Shown here piece after piece: positions 16,251 through 24,399 of a DNA stretch of 64,000 nt. The notes beneath the pieces were generated by a model. The model did no database searches. It saw only the letters and a program-made list of their open reading frames with translations, and was not told where the DNA came from. The position numbers and the translations under genes were made by a program. Location of the stretch: positions 3,596,001 to 3,660,000 of the forward strand of contig NZ_CP149994.1 in the NCBI RefSeq assembly GCF_051307055.1, read 5' to 3'. This stretch comes from Dryocola sp051307055. Its GTDB lineage: Bacteria; Pseudomonadota; Gammaproteobacteria; Enterobacterales; Enterobacteriaceae. The first letter of the stretch is position 1. Each line of letters opens with the position of its first letter.

Positions 16251-18386
16251 TTACTTCACCATATAGCCGTACAAACGCTTAATGCCGTCCGCATCCGTTT
16301 CGCTGTAAACGCCCTGCAGCTCCGGTGAAAAGCCCGGCAGCATGTTTACGCCCTCCTCCAGCGCCAGGAAATAACGCAGCGCGGCGCTTCCCCAGATTTC
16401 ACCCGGCACCACGCAAAGCACGCCCGGCGGATACGGCAATGCGCCTTCTGCGGCAATGCGCCCTTCCGCCTGGCTTAAACGCACCAGCTCGACGTTGCCG
16501 CGGATAAACTCGCTGTGAGCATCCTGCGGGTTCATCGCTACCGGCGGCAGGCTGGTTTTGCGGAACATCGATTTTTGCAGATCTTTTACTTCAAAGCTGA
16601 CGTAGAGATCGTGCATCTCCTGGCAGAGCTGGCGCAGCGTGTAATCTTTATAACGCACGGAATATTTCTGGTAGATAGTCGGCAGCACCTCGGCAAGCGG
16701 CGTGTCATCTTCAATGTGCTGTTCAAACTGCGCAAGCATCGCCACCAGCCGCGCCATTTTTTCCGTACTTTCCGCAGGCGTCAGCAGGAACAGGATCGAG
16801 TTGAGGTCCGCTTTTTCCGGCACCACGCCGTTTTCACGCAGGTAGTTTGCGAGGATCGCAGCCGGAATGCCAAATTCAGCGTAACGGCCAGTTTGTGGAT
16901 CTATTCCCGGCGTGGTCAACAGCAGCTTACAGGGATCGACAAAATATTCGTCTTTCTCATAACCTTCAAAACCGTGCCAGCTTTCACCGGGCTCAAAACT
17001 GAAGAAGCGACGTTCCTGAGCAATGATATCCGTAGGATGATCCTGCCACGGCCTGCCTGCCACAACCGGCGGAATAAAGGGTTTGATCATTTTGCAGTTG
17101 GCGACGATCGCCTTGCGCGCTTCGATCCCAAGCGCCACACATTCTGCCCACAGGCGGCGGCCGCTCTCCCCTTCATGAATTTTGGCATTCACGTCCAGCG
17201 CCGCAAAAAGCGGGTAAAACGGGCTGGTGGAGGCGTGCAGCATAAAAGCGTTGTTCAGGCGCTTATGCGGGCAGAATCGCGCCTGGCCGCGGAGATGGTT
17301 ATCTTTTTTGTGGATCTGCGAAGTCTGCGAGAAGCCGGCCTGCTGCTTGTGCACCGACTGGGTGACAAAAATCCCCGGATCCTTTTCATTAAGCTCCAGC
17401 AGCAACGGCGAGCAGTCCGCCATCATCGGTATGAACTGTTCGTAGCCGACCCAGGCGGAGTCAAAGAGGATGTAATCGCAAAGGTAGCCGATTTTGTCCA
17501 CCACCTGCCGCGCGTTATAAACGGTGCCGTCATAGGTGCCGAGCTGGATAACCGCAAGGCGGAACGGGCGTTCATCCTGCGCACGATCCGGCGCCACTTC
17601 GCTGATTAAATTTCGCAGGTATGCATCGTCAAAACAGTGCGCATCAATGCCGCCGATAAAGCCAAACGGGTTACGCGCCGCTTCAAGATAGACCGGCGTC
17701 GCGCCCGCCTGAATCAACGCGCCGTGGTGGTTGGATTTATGGTTATTGCGGTCGAACAGCACGAGGTCGCCACGAGTAAGCAGCGCATTGGTCACCACTT
17801 TATTAGCGGCCGAAGTGCCGTTGAGCACGAAATAAGTTTTGTCGGCGTGAAACACTCTGGCGGCAAATTTCTGCGCATGCTTTGCCGATCCTTCATGGAT
17901 CAGTAAATCACCCAGCTTCACGTCCGCGTTGCACATATCAGCGCGGAATACGTTCTCGCCGAAGAAATCATAGAACTGACGCCCGGCGGGATGCTTCCTG
18001 AAAAACTCGCCGTGCTGATGGCCAGGGCATGCAAAGGTGCTGTTTTCCATCGCCACGTATTTAGTCAGCGTATCGAAGAACGGCGGCAGCAGGCTCTCTT
18101 CATACGCAACGGCCGCGGTTTCCAGTTCCAGATAATCCTGCGCTTTACCGGTGATAACGCCGGTAAAATCAGCCTGTTCATCCGGCTGGGTTTCGGAAAC
18201 TAAAAAGACCGGAAGGTTAAAGCCCGTGCGTTTAAGCAACGCCAGAATGCCGCAGCGGCTGTCTGCAACTGAGAGCACGACCGCCGCAACATCGGTAAAA
18301 TCGGTTGCGTCGAGCGCGACCACTTCACGATGGGTGGAAAGCGTGGCAACCACGTCGTGGCTGGCGGCAATTTTCAATGATTTCAT
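16251..18386 (-). CDS. speC: SpeC, constitutive ornithine decarboxylase
   Basis: 711 residues from ATG 18386, matching E. coli SpeC in length; an ATG two codons upstream is possible. It converts ornithine to putrescine with PLP. Fold-type I architecture: an N-terminal wing domain, the core with PSTFACPGHQHG-like NSTFACPGHQHGEFF, LNGTSAANK, and the PLP lysine in SVHKQQAGFSQTSQ near residue 355, then the C-terminal EGALPYPPGVLCVVPGE and ETDADGIKRLYGY. It is the biosynthetic rather than acid-inducible (SpeF) type by best match. In E. coli nupG lies between mltC and speC; here the pump operon does. Confidence 0.97.
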   Translation of the reverse strand: MKSLKIAASHDVVATLSTHREVVALDATDFTDVAAVVLSVADSRCGILALLKRTGFNLPVFLVSETQPDEQADFTGVITGKAQDYLELETAAVAYEESLLPPFFDTLTKYVAMENSTFACPGHQHGEFFRKHPAGRQFYDFFGENVFRADMCNADVKLGDLLIHEGSAKHAQKFAARVFHADKTYFVLNGTSAANKVVTNALLTRGDLVLFDRNNHKSNHHGALIQAGATPVYLEAARNPFGFIGGIDAHCFDDAYLRNLISEVAPDRAQDERPFRLAVIQLGTYDGTVYNARQVVDKIGYLCDYILFDSAWVGYEQFIPMMADCSPLLLELNEKDPGIFVTQSVHKQQAGFSQTSQIHKKDNHLRGQARFCPHKRLNNAFMLHASTSPFYPLFAALDVNAKIHEGESGRRLWAECVALGIEARKAIVANCKMIKPFIPPVVAGRPWQDHPTDIIAQERRFFSFEPGESWHGFEGYEKDEYFVDPCKLLLTTPGIDPQTGRYAEFGIPAAILANYLRENGVVPEKADLNSILFLLTPAESTEKMARLVAMLAQFEQHIEDDTPLAEVLPTIYQKYSVRYKDYTLRQLCQEMHDLYVSFEVKDLQKSMFRKTSLPPVAMNPQDAHSEFIRGNVELVRLSQAEGRIAAEGALPYPPGVLCVVPGEIWGSAALRYFLALEEGVNMLPGFSPELQGVYSETDADGIKRLYGYMVK

Positions 18387-18795
18387 ATGCACAAATCCCA
18401 GAGCTTAGGATGAGTGAGTGCCTGAAGGCACGGCAAAGGGATCGTCTCCCCGGCGAATGCGTCTTGCGGAACTTCTGGAGGTAACCACTCCGGCCGCCAG
18501 ACATCAGTAAAACCAGGCCGCGTCACCTGATTTTACTGTTGTCCTGCAGTGAGCGTGCCTTGCCTTCACCGCATAGTGGGCGAGGGTCTTCGGGAGAGCG
18601 CGGAAAGGGGAACGAGCGCCATCGAGAGATGTCGGTGAATACTGACTGTGAACATCAATAAGCGCCCCGTTGCATGCGTAAAATTCCGAGCAATCATGGC
18701 ACCTTCTTAACAAGGGTTCAAGACGCGCGGCGTAACGGGGATACAACGTAGCGCACATTATTCATGCAAACGCATGCCCTTCCCCTATAAAATCA
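18387..18795 (-). promoter_or_regulatory. Long structured 5' region of speC
   Basis: About 410 bp precede speC with no recognised gene. On the speC strand there is a 13-bp stem (CAGTAAAATCAGG with CCTGGTTTTACTG, one mismatch, 18505-18538), a smaller GGAG/CTCC hairpin (18475-18495 region), and GTGCCTTCAGGCAC near 18417. An 84-codon reading frame (18504-18758, starting MCATLYPRY, ending DAAWFY) stops inside the large stem. It does not resemble the SpeFL arrest peptide. This may be a translational or transcriptional control leader, but that is inference. Confidence 0.35.
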
Positions 18796-18824
18796 TTGAC
18801 GAAGAAAAGGCTTTACGGTTTAAT
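18796..18824 (+). promoter_or_regulatory. pheV promoter
   Basis: A -35 TTGACG (18796-18801) and -10 TTTAAT (18819-18824) are 17 bp apart, followed by a GC-rich discriminator (GCGGCCCG) typical of stringently controlled tRNA promoters. The tRNA begins 11 bp after the -10. Confidence 0.8.
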
Positions 18825-18834
18825 GCGGCCCGTT

Positions 18835-18910
18835 GCCCGGATAGCTCAGTCGGTAGAGCAGGGGATTGAAAATCCCCGTGTCCTTGGTTCGATTCCGAGT
18901 CCGGGCACCA
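18835..18910 (+). tRNA. pheV: tRNA-Phe (GAA)
   Basis: 76 nt with a 7-bp acceptor stem GCCCGGA / TCCGGGC, D-arm TAGCTCAGTCGGTAGAGCA, anticodon stem GGGGA / TCCCC with loop TTGAAAA (anticodon GAA at 18868-18870), T-loop TTCGATT and encoded CCA. It lies downstream of speC as pheV does in E. coli, a well-known integration hotspot. No copy of its 3' end was found in the following accessory region and no integrase gene is present. Confidence 0.98.
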
Positions 18911-18920
18911 CTATTTAAAG

Positions 18921-18946
18921 AAACCAGCCCTATGGCTGGTTTTTTG
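18921..18946 (+). terminator. Rho-independent terminator of pheV
   Basis: AACCAGCC and GGCTGGTT arms separated by CTAT, followed by TTTTTTG; starts 11 bp after the tRNA. Confidence 0.9.
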
Positions 18947-19094
18947 CTTTCTGGAGCATGGACTTTTCATCCGGATTATTCGTCCTGCCCACGAAAGACA
19001 GAACCTCCTGCAGCTCCCGCTTTGTTTTATCGGCCGTCATCCTCGTAACTACCTTAACAGCCGAAATGAGTTAACAACCTTTTCCATCACCCTG

Positions 19095-19574
19095 CTATCC
19101 TTTCTGACGACTCAGGCAGACATAGGTTGGCAGCGTTGAAAACATAAACAGATAATTACCGTTTTGCTGCTTATGAATTTGCGTATAAATATTTTTATCG
19201 GGATAAACAAAAAAAGCAGGTTCATATTTATCCAGCCAGCTGTCATCTACCTTATCATCAGGAAATTTTAAATTTTTCTCTGAGTGCAAATGATAGATGT
19301 TGTCCTTCCTCTGTATACTGAACAAAATTTTCCGGTTAAATTTTTTTTCTGCATCGTTCTGAGAATAGCCGTGCATACTGAGCATCCCGCCCGTCTCCCC
19401 AAATCTATAGCTTAGCCAGAGCACCAGAGTTTCATCAGGAAAATGCTGAACAAAATGTGCTTCACATGAGAACTGTCGTTCGTAATAACGTTGCCACAAA
19501 AAATAAGTTGTTAATACCGCGGCCAGGGCCAGGCTAAAAAAGAGCGGGAAAATTGCCAGCTGATATCGCTTCAT
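19095..19574 (-). CDS. FidL-like membrane-anchored partner protein (copy 1)
   Basis: 159 residues from ATG 19574 (MKRYQLAIFPLF), with GAGG about 10 bp upstream; a TTG extension to 19589 is less likely. One N-terminal transmembrane helix (residues 5-25) leads to a periplasmic domain with a Cys just outside the membrane (RQFSCEAHFVQH) and a second near the C-terminus (PTYVCLSRQ), a likely disulfide. Shared with copy 2 are KKFNRKI, KFPDDKV-DSWL and the C-terminal YxxF pattern. Size, topology and position right after a MarT-like activator match the FidL family of Salmonella SPI-3. It probably modulates the partner activator. Family assignment is by pattern, not search. Confidence 0.65.
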   Translation of the reverse strand: MKRYQLAIFPLFFSLALAAVLTTYFLWQRYYERQFSCEAHFVQHFPDETLVLWLSYRFGETGGMLSMHGYSQNDAEKKFNRKILFSIQRKDNIYHLHSEKNLKFPDDKVDDSWLDKYEPAFFVYPDKNIYTQIHKQQNGNYLFMFSTLPTYVCLSRQKG

Positions 19575-19575
19575 C

Positions 19576-20457
19576 TTAACGATCCTCAATAAAATAGTCA
19601 GAAATACAGCGATTAGATTCAGTCATCGGCTTATTACAGCGAATGACCGAGGCTCTTGGTAAGGCGGCGTATTTGTTAATATAAACCCAGGGGAAGTTGC
19701 TACAGCTGGCTGTAAACTGCGTCCCATAGCTTAATGCCTTATCCCGGTCAGCATTAGCCAAAATATCTTTATTAAGAAAAAAACGGCACCCGTGCTCGGT
19801 GATGACAAATTGATAACGGTCAAAATAATGACTCTCATTTTTGGCCCCTAAGCTAATGACAGCCATCCCCATCAGCATGATGACGCTGAAGATAATGACG
19901 ACCAGCCATTTAATACGTCCGGGCACGTTAGCCGCAGGCGTTATATGGGTTTCACCTTCGATTAAGCTAAACGATCTGGGCTCCTCTTCCTCACGCTCGT
20001 AAGGGCTGAAGATTTCCGGCGACTGCAATTCTGAGGCAGGATCGGGTATTAACAGTAAGGCGTCATCCTCTGCTGCCTCATCATCCGGTTTCATTAACGG
20101 TACGGAGATGGGTACTTCTTTTATGATTATTTTCGTATTGCTTGCAAGAGTTAAACCAATGCGTGGAATAGTGACAATGGGATCGTTTATAAAACCAATT
20201 TTTTTTAATCCCTTTCTTAGAATGCAGATATTCTGATAGTAAGTATTGGACGACACCATCATCCCACATTTATGCCAGACCATATCCATAAACTCCTGTT
20301 GGGTAACAATTTTCCCCTCGCTTTCGATTAATAACAATAAGCATCGGCCCGCCGGAGAGTTTAAAACCACAACATTCTCAGGATGGTTTAGATCGCGCAA
20401 TTTGCTGGTTGCGGGGTGAAACTCAACGGCCTCGTTAATAACATAATATTTATGCAT
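19576..20457 (-). CDS. ToxR/CadC/MarT-like transmembrane transcriptional regulator (copy 1)
   Basis: 293 residues from ATG 20457 (MHKYYVINEAVEFHP). The cytoplasmic OmpR-type winged helix spans about residues 5-105 (NSPAGRCLLLLIESEG, EFMDMVWHKCGM, NTYYQNICILRKGLKKIG, IVTIPRIGLTLAS). A linker and one TM helix (IKWLVVIIFSVIMLMG, near residue 175) lead to a periplasmic domain with four cysteines in the order GC-R, ASC, IRC, RCIS. No phosphorylation domain is present, so it is a one-component membrane sensor. A FidL-like gene follows 1 bp downstream. Copy 2 at 22965-23828 is clearly homologous. Signal and targets are unknown. Confidence 0.8.
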   Translation of the reverse strand: MHKYYVINEAVEFHPATSKLRDLNHPENVVVLNSPAGRCLLLLIESEGKIVTQQEFMDMVWHKCGMMVSSNTYYQNICILRKGLKKIGFINDPIVTIPRIGLTLASNTKIIIKEVPISVPLMKPDDEAAEDDALLLIPDPASELQSPEIFSPYEREEEEPRSFSLIEGETHITPAANVPGRIKWLVVIIFSVIMLMGMAVISLGAKNESHYFDRYQFVITEHGCRFFLNKDILANADRDKALSYGTQFTASCSNFPWVYINKYAALPRASVIRCNKPMTESNRCISDYFIEDR

Positions 20458-21166
20458 AGGATCGATCACAAACTCCCATAATAAAAGATTATAAAGGAAC
20501 GTAATATCCTAAACAGGACATGAAAAAAGAAAGTAAAAGAAACTAAGCGCTAACAAACAATGTGACTGATAATGCTTAAACTGTACATATTGGCAACAGG
20601 CGAAAATTCTTATTTTTCATCTCCTCATTTTGCTGCTTAACCGCTGCGTAATAATGAACATCAGACTCTTTACGAGAGGAGTTTACCTTGCAACAGCGCC
20701 CTTTGCACTTATCTAATTTTTCCTGATATGCTCGCATCCATAAACAGATAGCGGCAACCTGTAGCAAACGCATAAAAAGCGTATATATTTGAGCCCGATC
20801 CTGGCGTTAGCAACTTATCTCATAATTACGCCGTGGTTGCTTTAGCAGTTAAATATTGCAGCTAGCGGTGACTGAAACATGCTGTCCAATCTCTAAGCAT
20901 CTTTTTTCAATCAGAACTGGCGCAGGATCCAGACGGTATCTGAACTTTCCCCGTTCCAAAAATCGGCTTCCGCGTCATCATGGCAGCGGCCTGATGGCCA
21001 GATAAGCCTTCAAAGTTAATATAACTTAAGATTACTTCAGATTATCTATGCAACGCCCCATGTATAGTGTTTTAACGTAGCTGATTGTTTTCGTGCTTAG
21101 AAGATAGATGCCGATACCGTTTATTTTTTAAACTGTCACATAACTTTCATCGCCTGAGGGAATAAT
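20458..21166. other. 709-bp AT-rich divergent intergenic region, cassette 1
   Basis: Lies between the divergent MarT-like and LuxR-type genes and should hold both promoters. A 65-codon reverse frame (20576-20773, MRLLQVAAICLWMRAY) is the only open frame of note; it has no recognisable domain and is not supported as a gene. No repeat shared with the equivalent region of cassette 2 is obvious. Confidence 0.5.
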
Positions 21167-21766
21167 ATGATTAATGGACATGAAATTAAAAGCTATTTAA
21201 ATGTTGCACTTCTGGGTGCCGATCATTATGCGCGCCAGGGGATCGCTTCTTTATTGCAGGGAATAGATGCGACAATTACGATAAAATTCTCCCTTAGCGA
21301 TCCCACACTTCTTGATATACCATTAGCAGATAAAATAGATATTTTATTCCTTTCAGGAACTGAAAAAAGATATTCTGGATTAAACTGTTTACGCTACATT
21401 AGTAAAATCCGGATGGCCTACCCGCAATCACTTGTTTGCATGTATTCAGCGCATGCTAACTCTTTGCTGTGGGTCCGTGGAGATATCGATGCCTATATAT
21501 CGCTACAGGATCCCATTTACTTTTGGCGTACCAGTTTATTAAAAATGATAGATAGCCGCTATTTACCCAAGTCGAAACCGCTGGCGTTATCACTCACAGC
21601 AACGGAATGGCGGGTGTTAAAGGGGTTAAAGAAAGGACTGAATATAAGTTATATCGCAAAGAGCGAGAAGCTTTCTTATCGCCGCGTCAGCGCGGTAAAA
21701 AACTCAGCGATAAGAAAATTAGGGCTCAGGAATAAGACAGATTTGCTGGTATTTTTAACCAGCTGA
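21167..21766 (+). CDS. LuxR-type regulator with degenerate receiver-like domain (copy 1)
   Basis: 199 residues. The N-terminal half (residues 10-120) has the alternating fold of a response-regulator receiver (VALLGADHYARQGIASLL, IDILFLSG, PQSLVCMYSAH), but the phosphoacceptor position at the end of strand 3 is Ser (FLSG) and the acidic pocket is absent. The C-terminal LuxR/FixJ helix-turn-helix covers residues 140-199 (LTATEWRVLKGLKKGLNISYIA, RRVSAVKNSAIRKLGL). This layout resembles the RcsB-partner regulators BglJ, GadE-like and MatA/EcpR; heterodimerisation is inference. It is divergent from the MarT-like gene and paralogous to 24400-24996. Confidence 0.75.
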   Translation: MINGHEIKSYLNVALLGADHYARQGIASLLQGIDATITIKFSLSDPTLLDIPLADKIDILFLSGTEKRYSGLNCLRYISKIRMAYPQSLVCMYSAHANSLLWVRGDIDAYISLQDPIYFWRTSLLKMIDSRYLPKSKPLALSLTATEWRVLKGLKKGLNISYIAKSEKLSYRRVSAVKNSAIRKLGLRNKTDLLVFLTS

Positions 21767-22477
21767 CTCTGCCGCCCAGAAAACCACCTTGTCATACCAA
21801 AACGAGAACATTAAAATTTAAGGTTCATACAGATAATAAGATTCTGTTGATGAGCGGCCGGGTTAAATGCCACCGCAGTGGCCAGAGTCTTTAACTGGAT
21901 AGCGCCTGTCAGCAGGTCACCACGCCACTGCCGGCATCCATCCTCGCCAGAAGGGGCAAACGCCATGTTTCTGATTGGCGCTAAAAACGCCCCTTTCCCT
22001 TTGCCGCTCTGGTTTCACACTGTGACAAAAAGAAGGGCGATTTCACGTGACGACAACAGCGTTACCCTTGAGGCCTGGCAAATCAAAGGACATTCATGGC
22101 CGGGTGGAAAAGCAGCAGCATTCGCGCTCTGGATTGGAAATCTGGCATCGCTTTTTCTTCCCGAACGATGACCGACGCTGGTCATGAGAGTTCAGTAGTG
22201 GCTGCAAATATTATGCTTTCAGCGTGGAGCGATACCGCCAGCGTTCAGCAAGTACCATGTGGCCAACGCAGCCATTACCTTCCAGATTACATCATCGAAT
22301 CCCCTTTCATGATGGCTTTAACAGGCGACTCTATTCCTTTGTGCTGGCGTACATTGGCGTACAGCTTTTTTATCACTGTAGCGGGCTAATAACGATGGTG
22401 CTGAATTGCTCTGCAGCAGGCACAACGAATCAGTTACTGGTACAGCGCAAAAATATCGCCTGGTCAGGCGGCTAAAG
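21767..22477. other. 711-bp stretch between the two cassettes, no confident gene
   Basis: Base composition appears more balanced than in the AT-rich flanks. Forward frames of 97 codons (21878-22171, 22096-22389) lack known motifs and ribosome sites. On the reverse strand a 51-codon frame (21811-21966, beginning MAFAPSGEDGCRQW and ending CMNLKF) remains open further upstream without a start, and might be the end of a decayed gene. I cannot identify it. Confidence 0.4.
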
Positions 22478-22960
22478 TTAACGGCCTGACATATTTATTT
22501 CCTTACATACAAAAATGGGAATAACCTCATGAAAAAATATATTGTACCCATTCCGCTGACGAATAATATTCAGGTAAATATCTTGTCCGCTGCTGATGTA
22601 AAACGCAGGAAAATATCTCTCCAGCCATGCATCCGCGACATTATCATCCGGGTATTTTAAAATTTTCTTACTGGTCAGCGGGTAAAACTCACCATCATGC
22701 CTGTAGGTAAAGTATATTTTCCTGTTAAATTTCTTAGTCAATCCTTCGGGCGATGAGGACTGGCCATTCAGCGTTACGATCCCATAACCGTTTTTAAACA
22801 TAAATTTTAGCGATAAATTTATGGAAGAATCTTCGTTATGCTGTATCAAGGCGGCCTGACATGAAAACTGTTGTTTAACTTTAAGTTGGTATAACAGTCG
22901 CCCTGCAGCAAAAAGAATAAGCACTACAAGTAAGATAAGCATACCCATTTTAACTTTCAT
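22478..22960 (-). CDS. FidL-like membrane-anchored partner protein (copy 2)
   Basis: 160 residues from ATG 22960 (MKVKMGMLILLVV); the frame stays open upstream inside the regulator gene, but that part is the regulator's coding region in another frame. One TM helix (residues 5-25), then Cys in KQQFSCQAALIQH and a C-terminal Cys in PIFVCKEIN. Shared with copy 1: TKKFNRKIYF, KYPDDNVADAWLERY, PAFYI, IRQRNGYNIFF. The start lies 4 bp after the MarT-like stop, implying coupled expression and a 1:1 complex. FidL family assignment is by topology, context and copy 1. Confidence 0.65.
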   Translation of the reverse strand: MKVKMGMLILLVVLILFAAGRLLYQLKVKQQFSCQAALIQHNEDSSINLSLKFMFKNGYGIVTLNGQSSSPEGLTKKFNRKIYFTYRHDGEFYPLTSKKILKYPDDNVADAWLERYFPAFYISSGQDIYLNIIRQRNGYNIFFHEVIPIFVCKEINMSGR

Positions 22961-22964
22961 GATA

Positions 22965-23828
22965 TTACTCGATAAAATACTCAGAAATGCAAGAAGTGGA
23001 TTTTTGAAAAGGCTTATCGCATCGAATGACCGACGTGCGGGAAAGGTTTGGAATCCTTGTGACGTAAATCCAGGGATAGCTCTGGCAATCGTGAATAAAC
23101 CTTTCGCCGAACCCCTGAGCATGCCCTTGATCGGACTTGCCCGCAAGCGGCTGTGATAATAATATTTCACAGCCTTTAATGGATTTAGCGGAGATGTAAT
23201 CAGCAAAATAATCAGGCTTCAGCTTAATGAAACCATAGAAAGCCATAAAAATGAACGCTGAAATGATCGTAAGCATCACCAATAAATACCGGTTACGGTA
23301 TACTTTATTTATCTTATTGCTCCCGGATGAAACGCTTTGTGCAGGAATTATTTCCATAAGGTGCAGTTTATCCGTGCGATTTTCATCTCCCACATTATAG
23401 GACTCCTCCACCAGCGCTTCAGACGCAGCTGCAGCAATGCCAGCGGAGCGCGCCATCTCATGACTGGTATCCTTCGCTGTTTCAGCGGTAAGCTTTCTGA
23501 TCGAGGTTCCTGTCGCTAACGTCAGGCCAATGCGGGGAATTGTCACGATAATATCTTCCCCCAAACCAATACGTTTCAATCCCTTACGTAATACAGAAAT
23601 GTTCTGATAGTAAGCATTTGATGTTACTCTCATGCCGCTCTGTTTCCAGACGATATCCATAAACTCATGCTGGGTTACTATAGTCCCCACGCGGGAAATT
23701 AATAACAGTAAACAGCGCCCCGCAGGGGAGTTAAGCGTTACCACTACGTCTGGATTATGAATATCACGCAGCGTACTCGTTGCAGGATGAAACTCTACGG
23801 CTTCATTAATAATGTAATAGTTATGCAT
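22965..23828 (-). CDS. ToxR/CadC/MarT-like transmembrane transcriptional regulator (copy 2)
   Basis: 287 residues from ATG 23828 (MHNYYIINEAVEFHP), aligning with copy 1 start to end. Winged helix in residues 5-105 (LNSPAGRCLLLLIS, EFMDIVWKQSGMRV, NAYYQNISVLRKGLKRIG, IVTIPRIGLTLATGT), a poorly conserved acidic linker, one TM helix (YLLVMLTIISAFIFMAF), then a periplasmic domain with four cysteines (GCEILL, HDC, VIRC, SCIS) spaced as in copy 1. The DNA-binding half is much better conserved between the copies than the linker and membrane parts, as expected for paralogues that keep related binding sites but sense differently. Confidence 0.8.
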   Translation of the reverse strand: MHNYYIINEAVEFHPATSTLRDIHNPDVVVTLNSPAGRCLLLLISRVGTIVTQHEFMDIVWKQSGMRVTSNAYYQNISVLRKGLKRIGLGEDIIVTIPRIGLTLATGTSIRKLTAETAKDTSHEMARSAGIAAAASEALVEESYNVGDENRTDKLHLMEIIPAQSVSSGSNKINKVYRNRYLLVMLTIISAFIFMAFYGFIKLKPDYFADYISAKSIKGCEILLSQPLAGKSDQGHAQGFGERFIHDCQSYPWIYVTRIPNLSRTSVIRCDKPFQKSTSCISEYFIE

Positions 23829-24399
23829 AACTTGTGTTGGCGAACCCCGGTCATTCTGGAACATGATGTAAGCATTTACTTACGTAGATAAGATATTTGC
23901 GTTTAATTTTTTATCTTCTAAACTCTACATAGCTCACGGACAGGTAAAATAGTAAGAAGCACTTATACGCCTGAGTGAACGACTAGCCAAGGCATATTAA
24001 ATAAAGTTCACGAAATTAAATAAAAAATCATATTTCTATATATTAAAAACAGCAATGAAATAGACTTCGCTAAGATCGACGCTTTTACAATAACATCTAT
24101 TAATCTCACACATTATATTTAGAAAAATTATAAGTTAGTAATACAGATATTTTTATTATCCGTGCTTACCAGCGCGCTCGTCAGCCAACATCATCATTTG
24201 CTCCGCATTGCCACATACAAATCTGATTTATTCTGCTCTGATGCTAAATCTATTTTCTGGATAAAACATAAGCTTAAATGAGATGTAAAACTTCTGAAAT
24301 CGCTTATTGTGGGTGGCGCAGGCGACGACCCCACACGTACCACCAGATCATGGGTTAAAGGAAGCCTGGCGCGTGCTGGAAAAGAAGAAGGGAGTAAGA
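23829..24399. other. 571-bp AT-rich divergent intergenic region, cassette 2
   Basis: Very AT-rich, between the divergent MarT-like and LuxR-type genes. A small inverted repeat GTAAG-CATTTA-CTTAC lies at 23868-23883, about 40 bp upstream of the MarT-like ATG, and could be an operator. No gene is seen. Such AT-rich DNA is typical of H-NS-silenced acquired loci. Confidence 0.45.

Noticed and set aside
16515..17609. 364-codon frame on the plus strand
   Set aside because: Antisense to speC; long only because of codon bias in the real gene.
20576..20773. 65-codon reverse-strand gene in the cassette 1 divergent region
   Set aside because: No clear ribosome site, no domain, and it lies where promoters are expected; kept only as a note in the intergenic entry.
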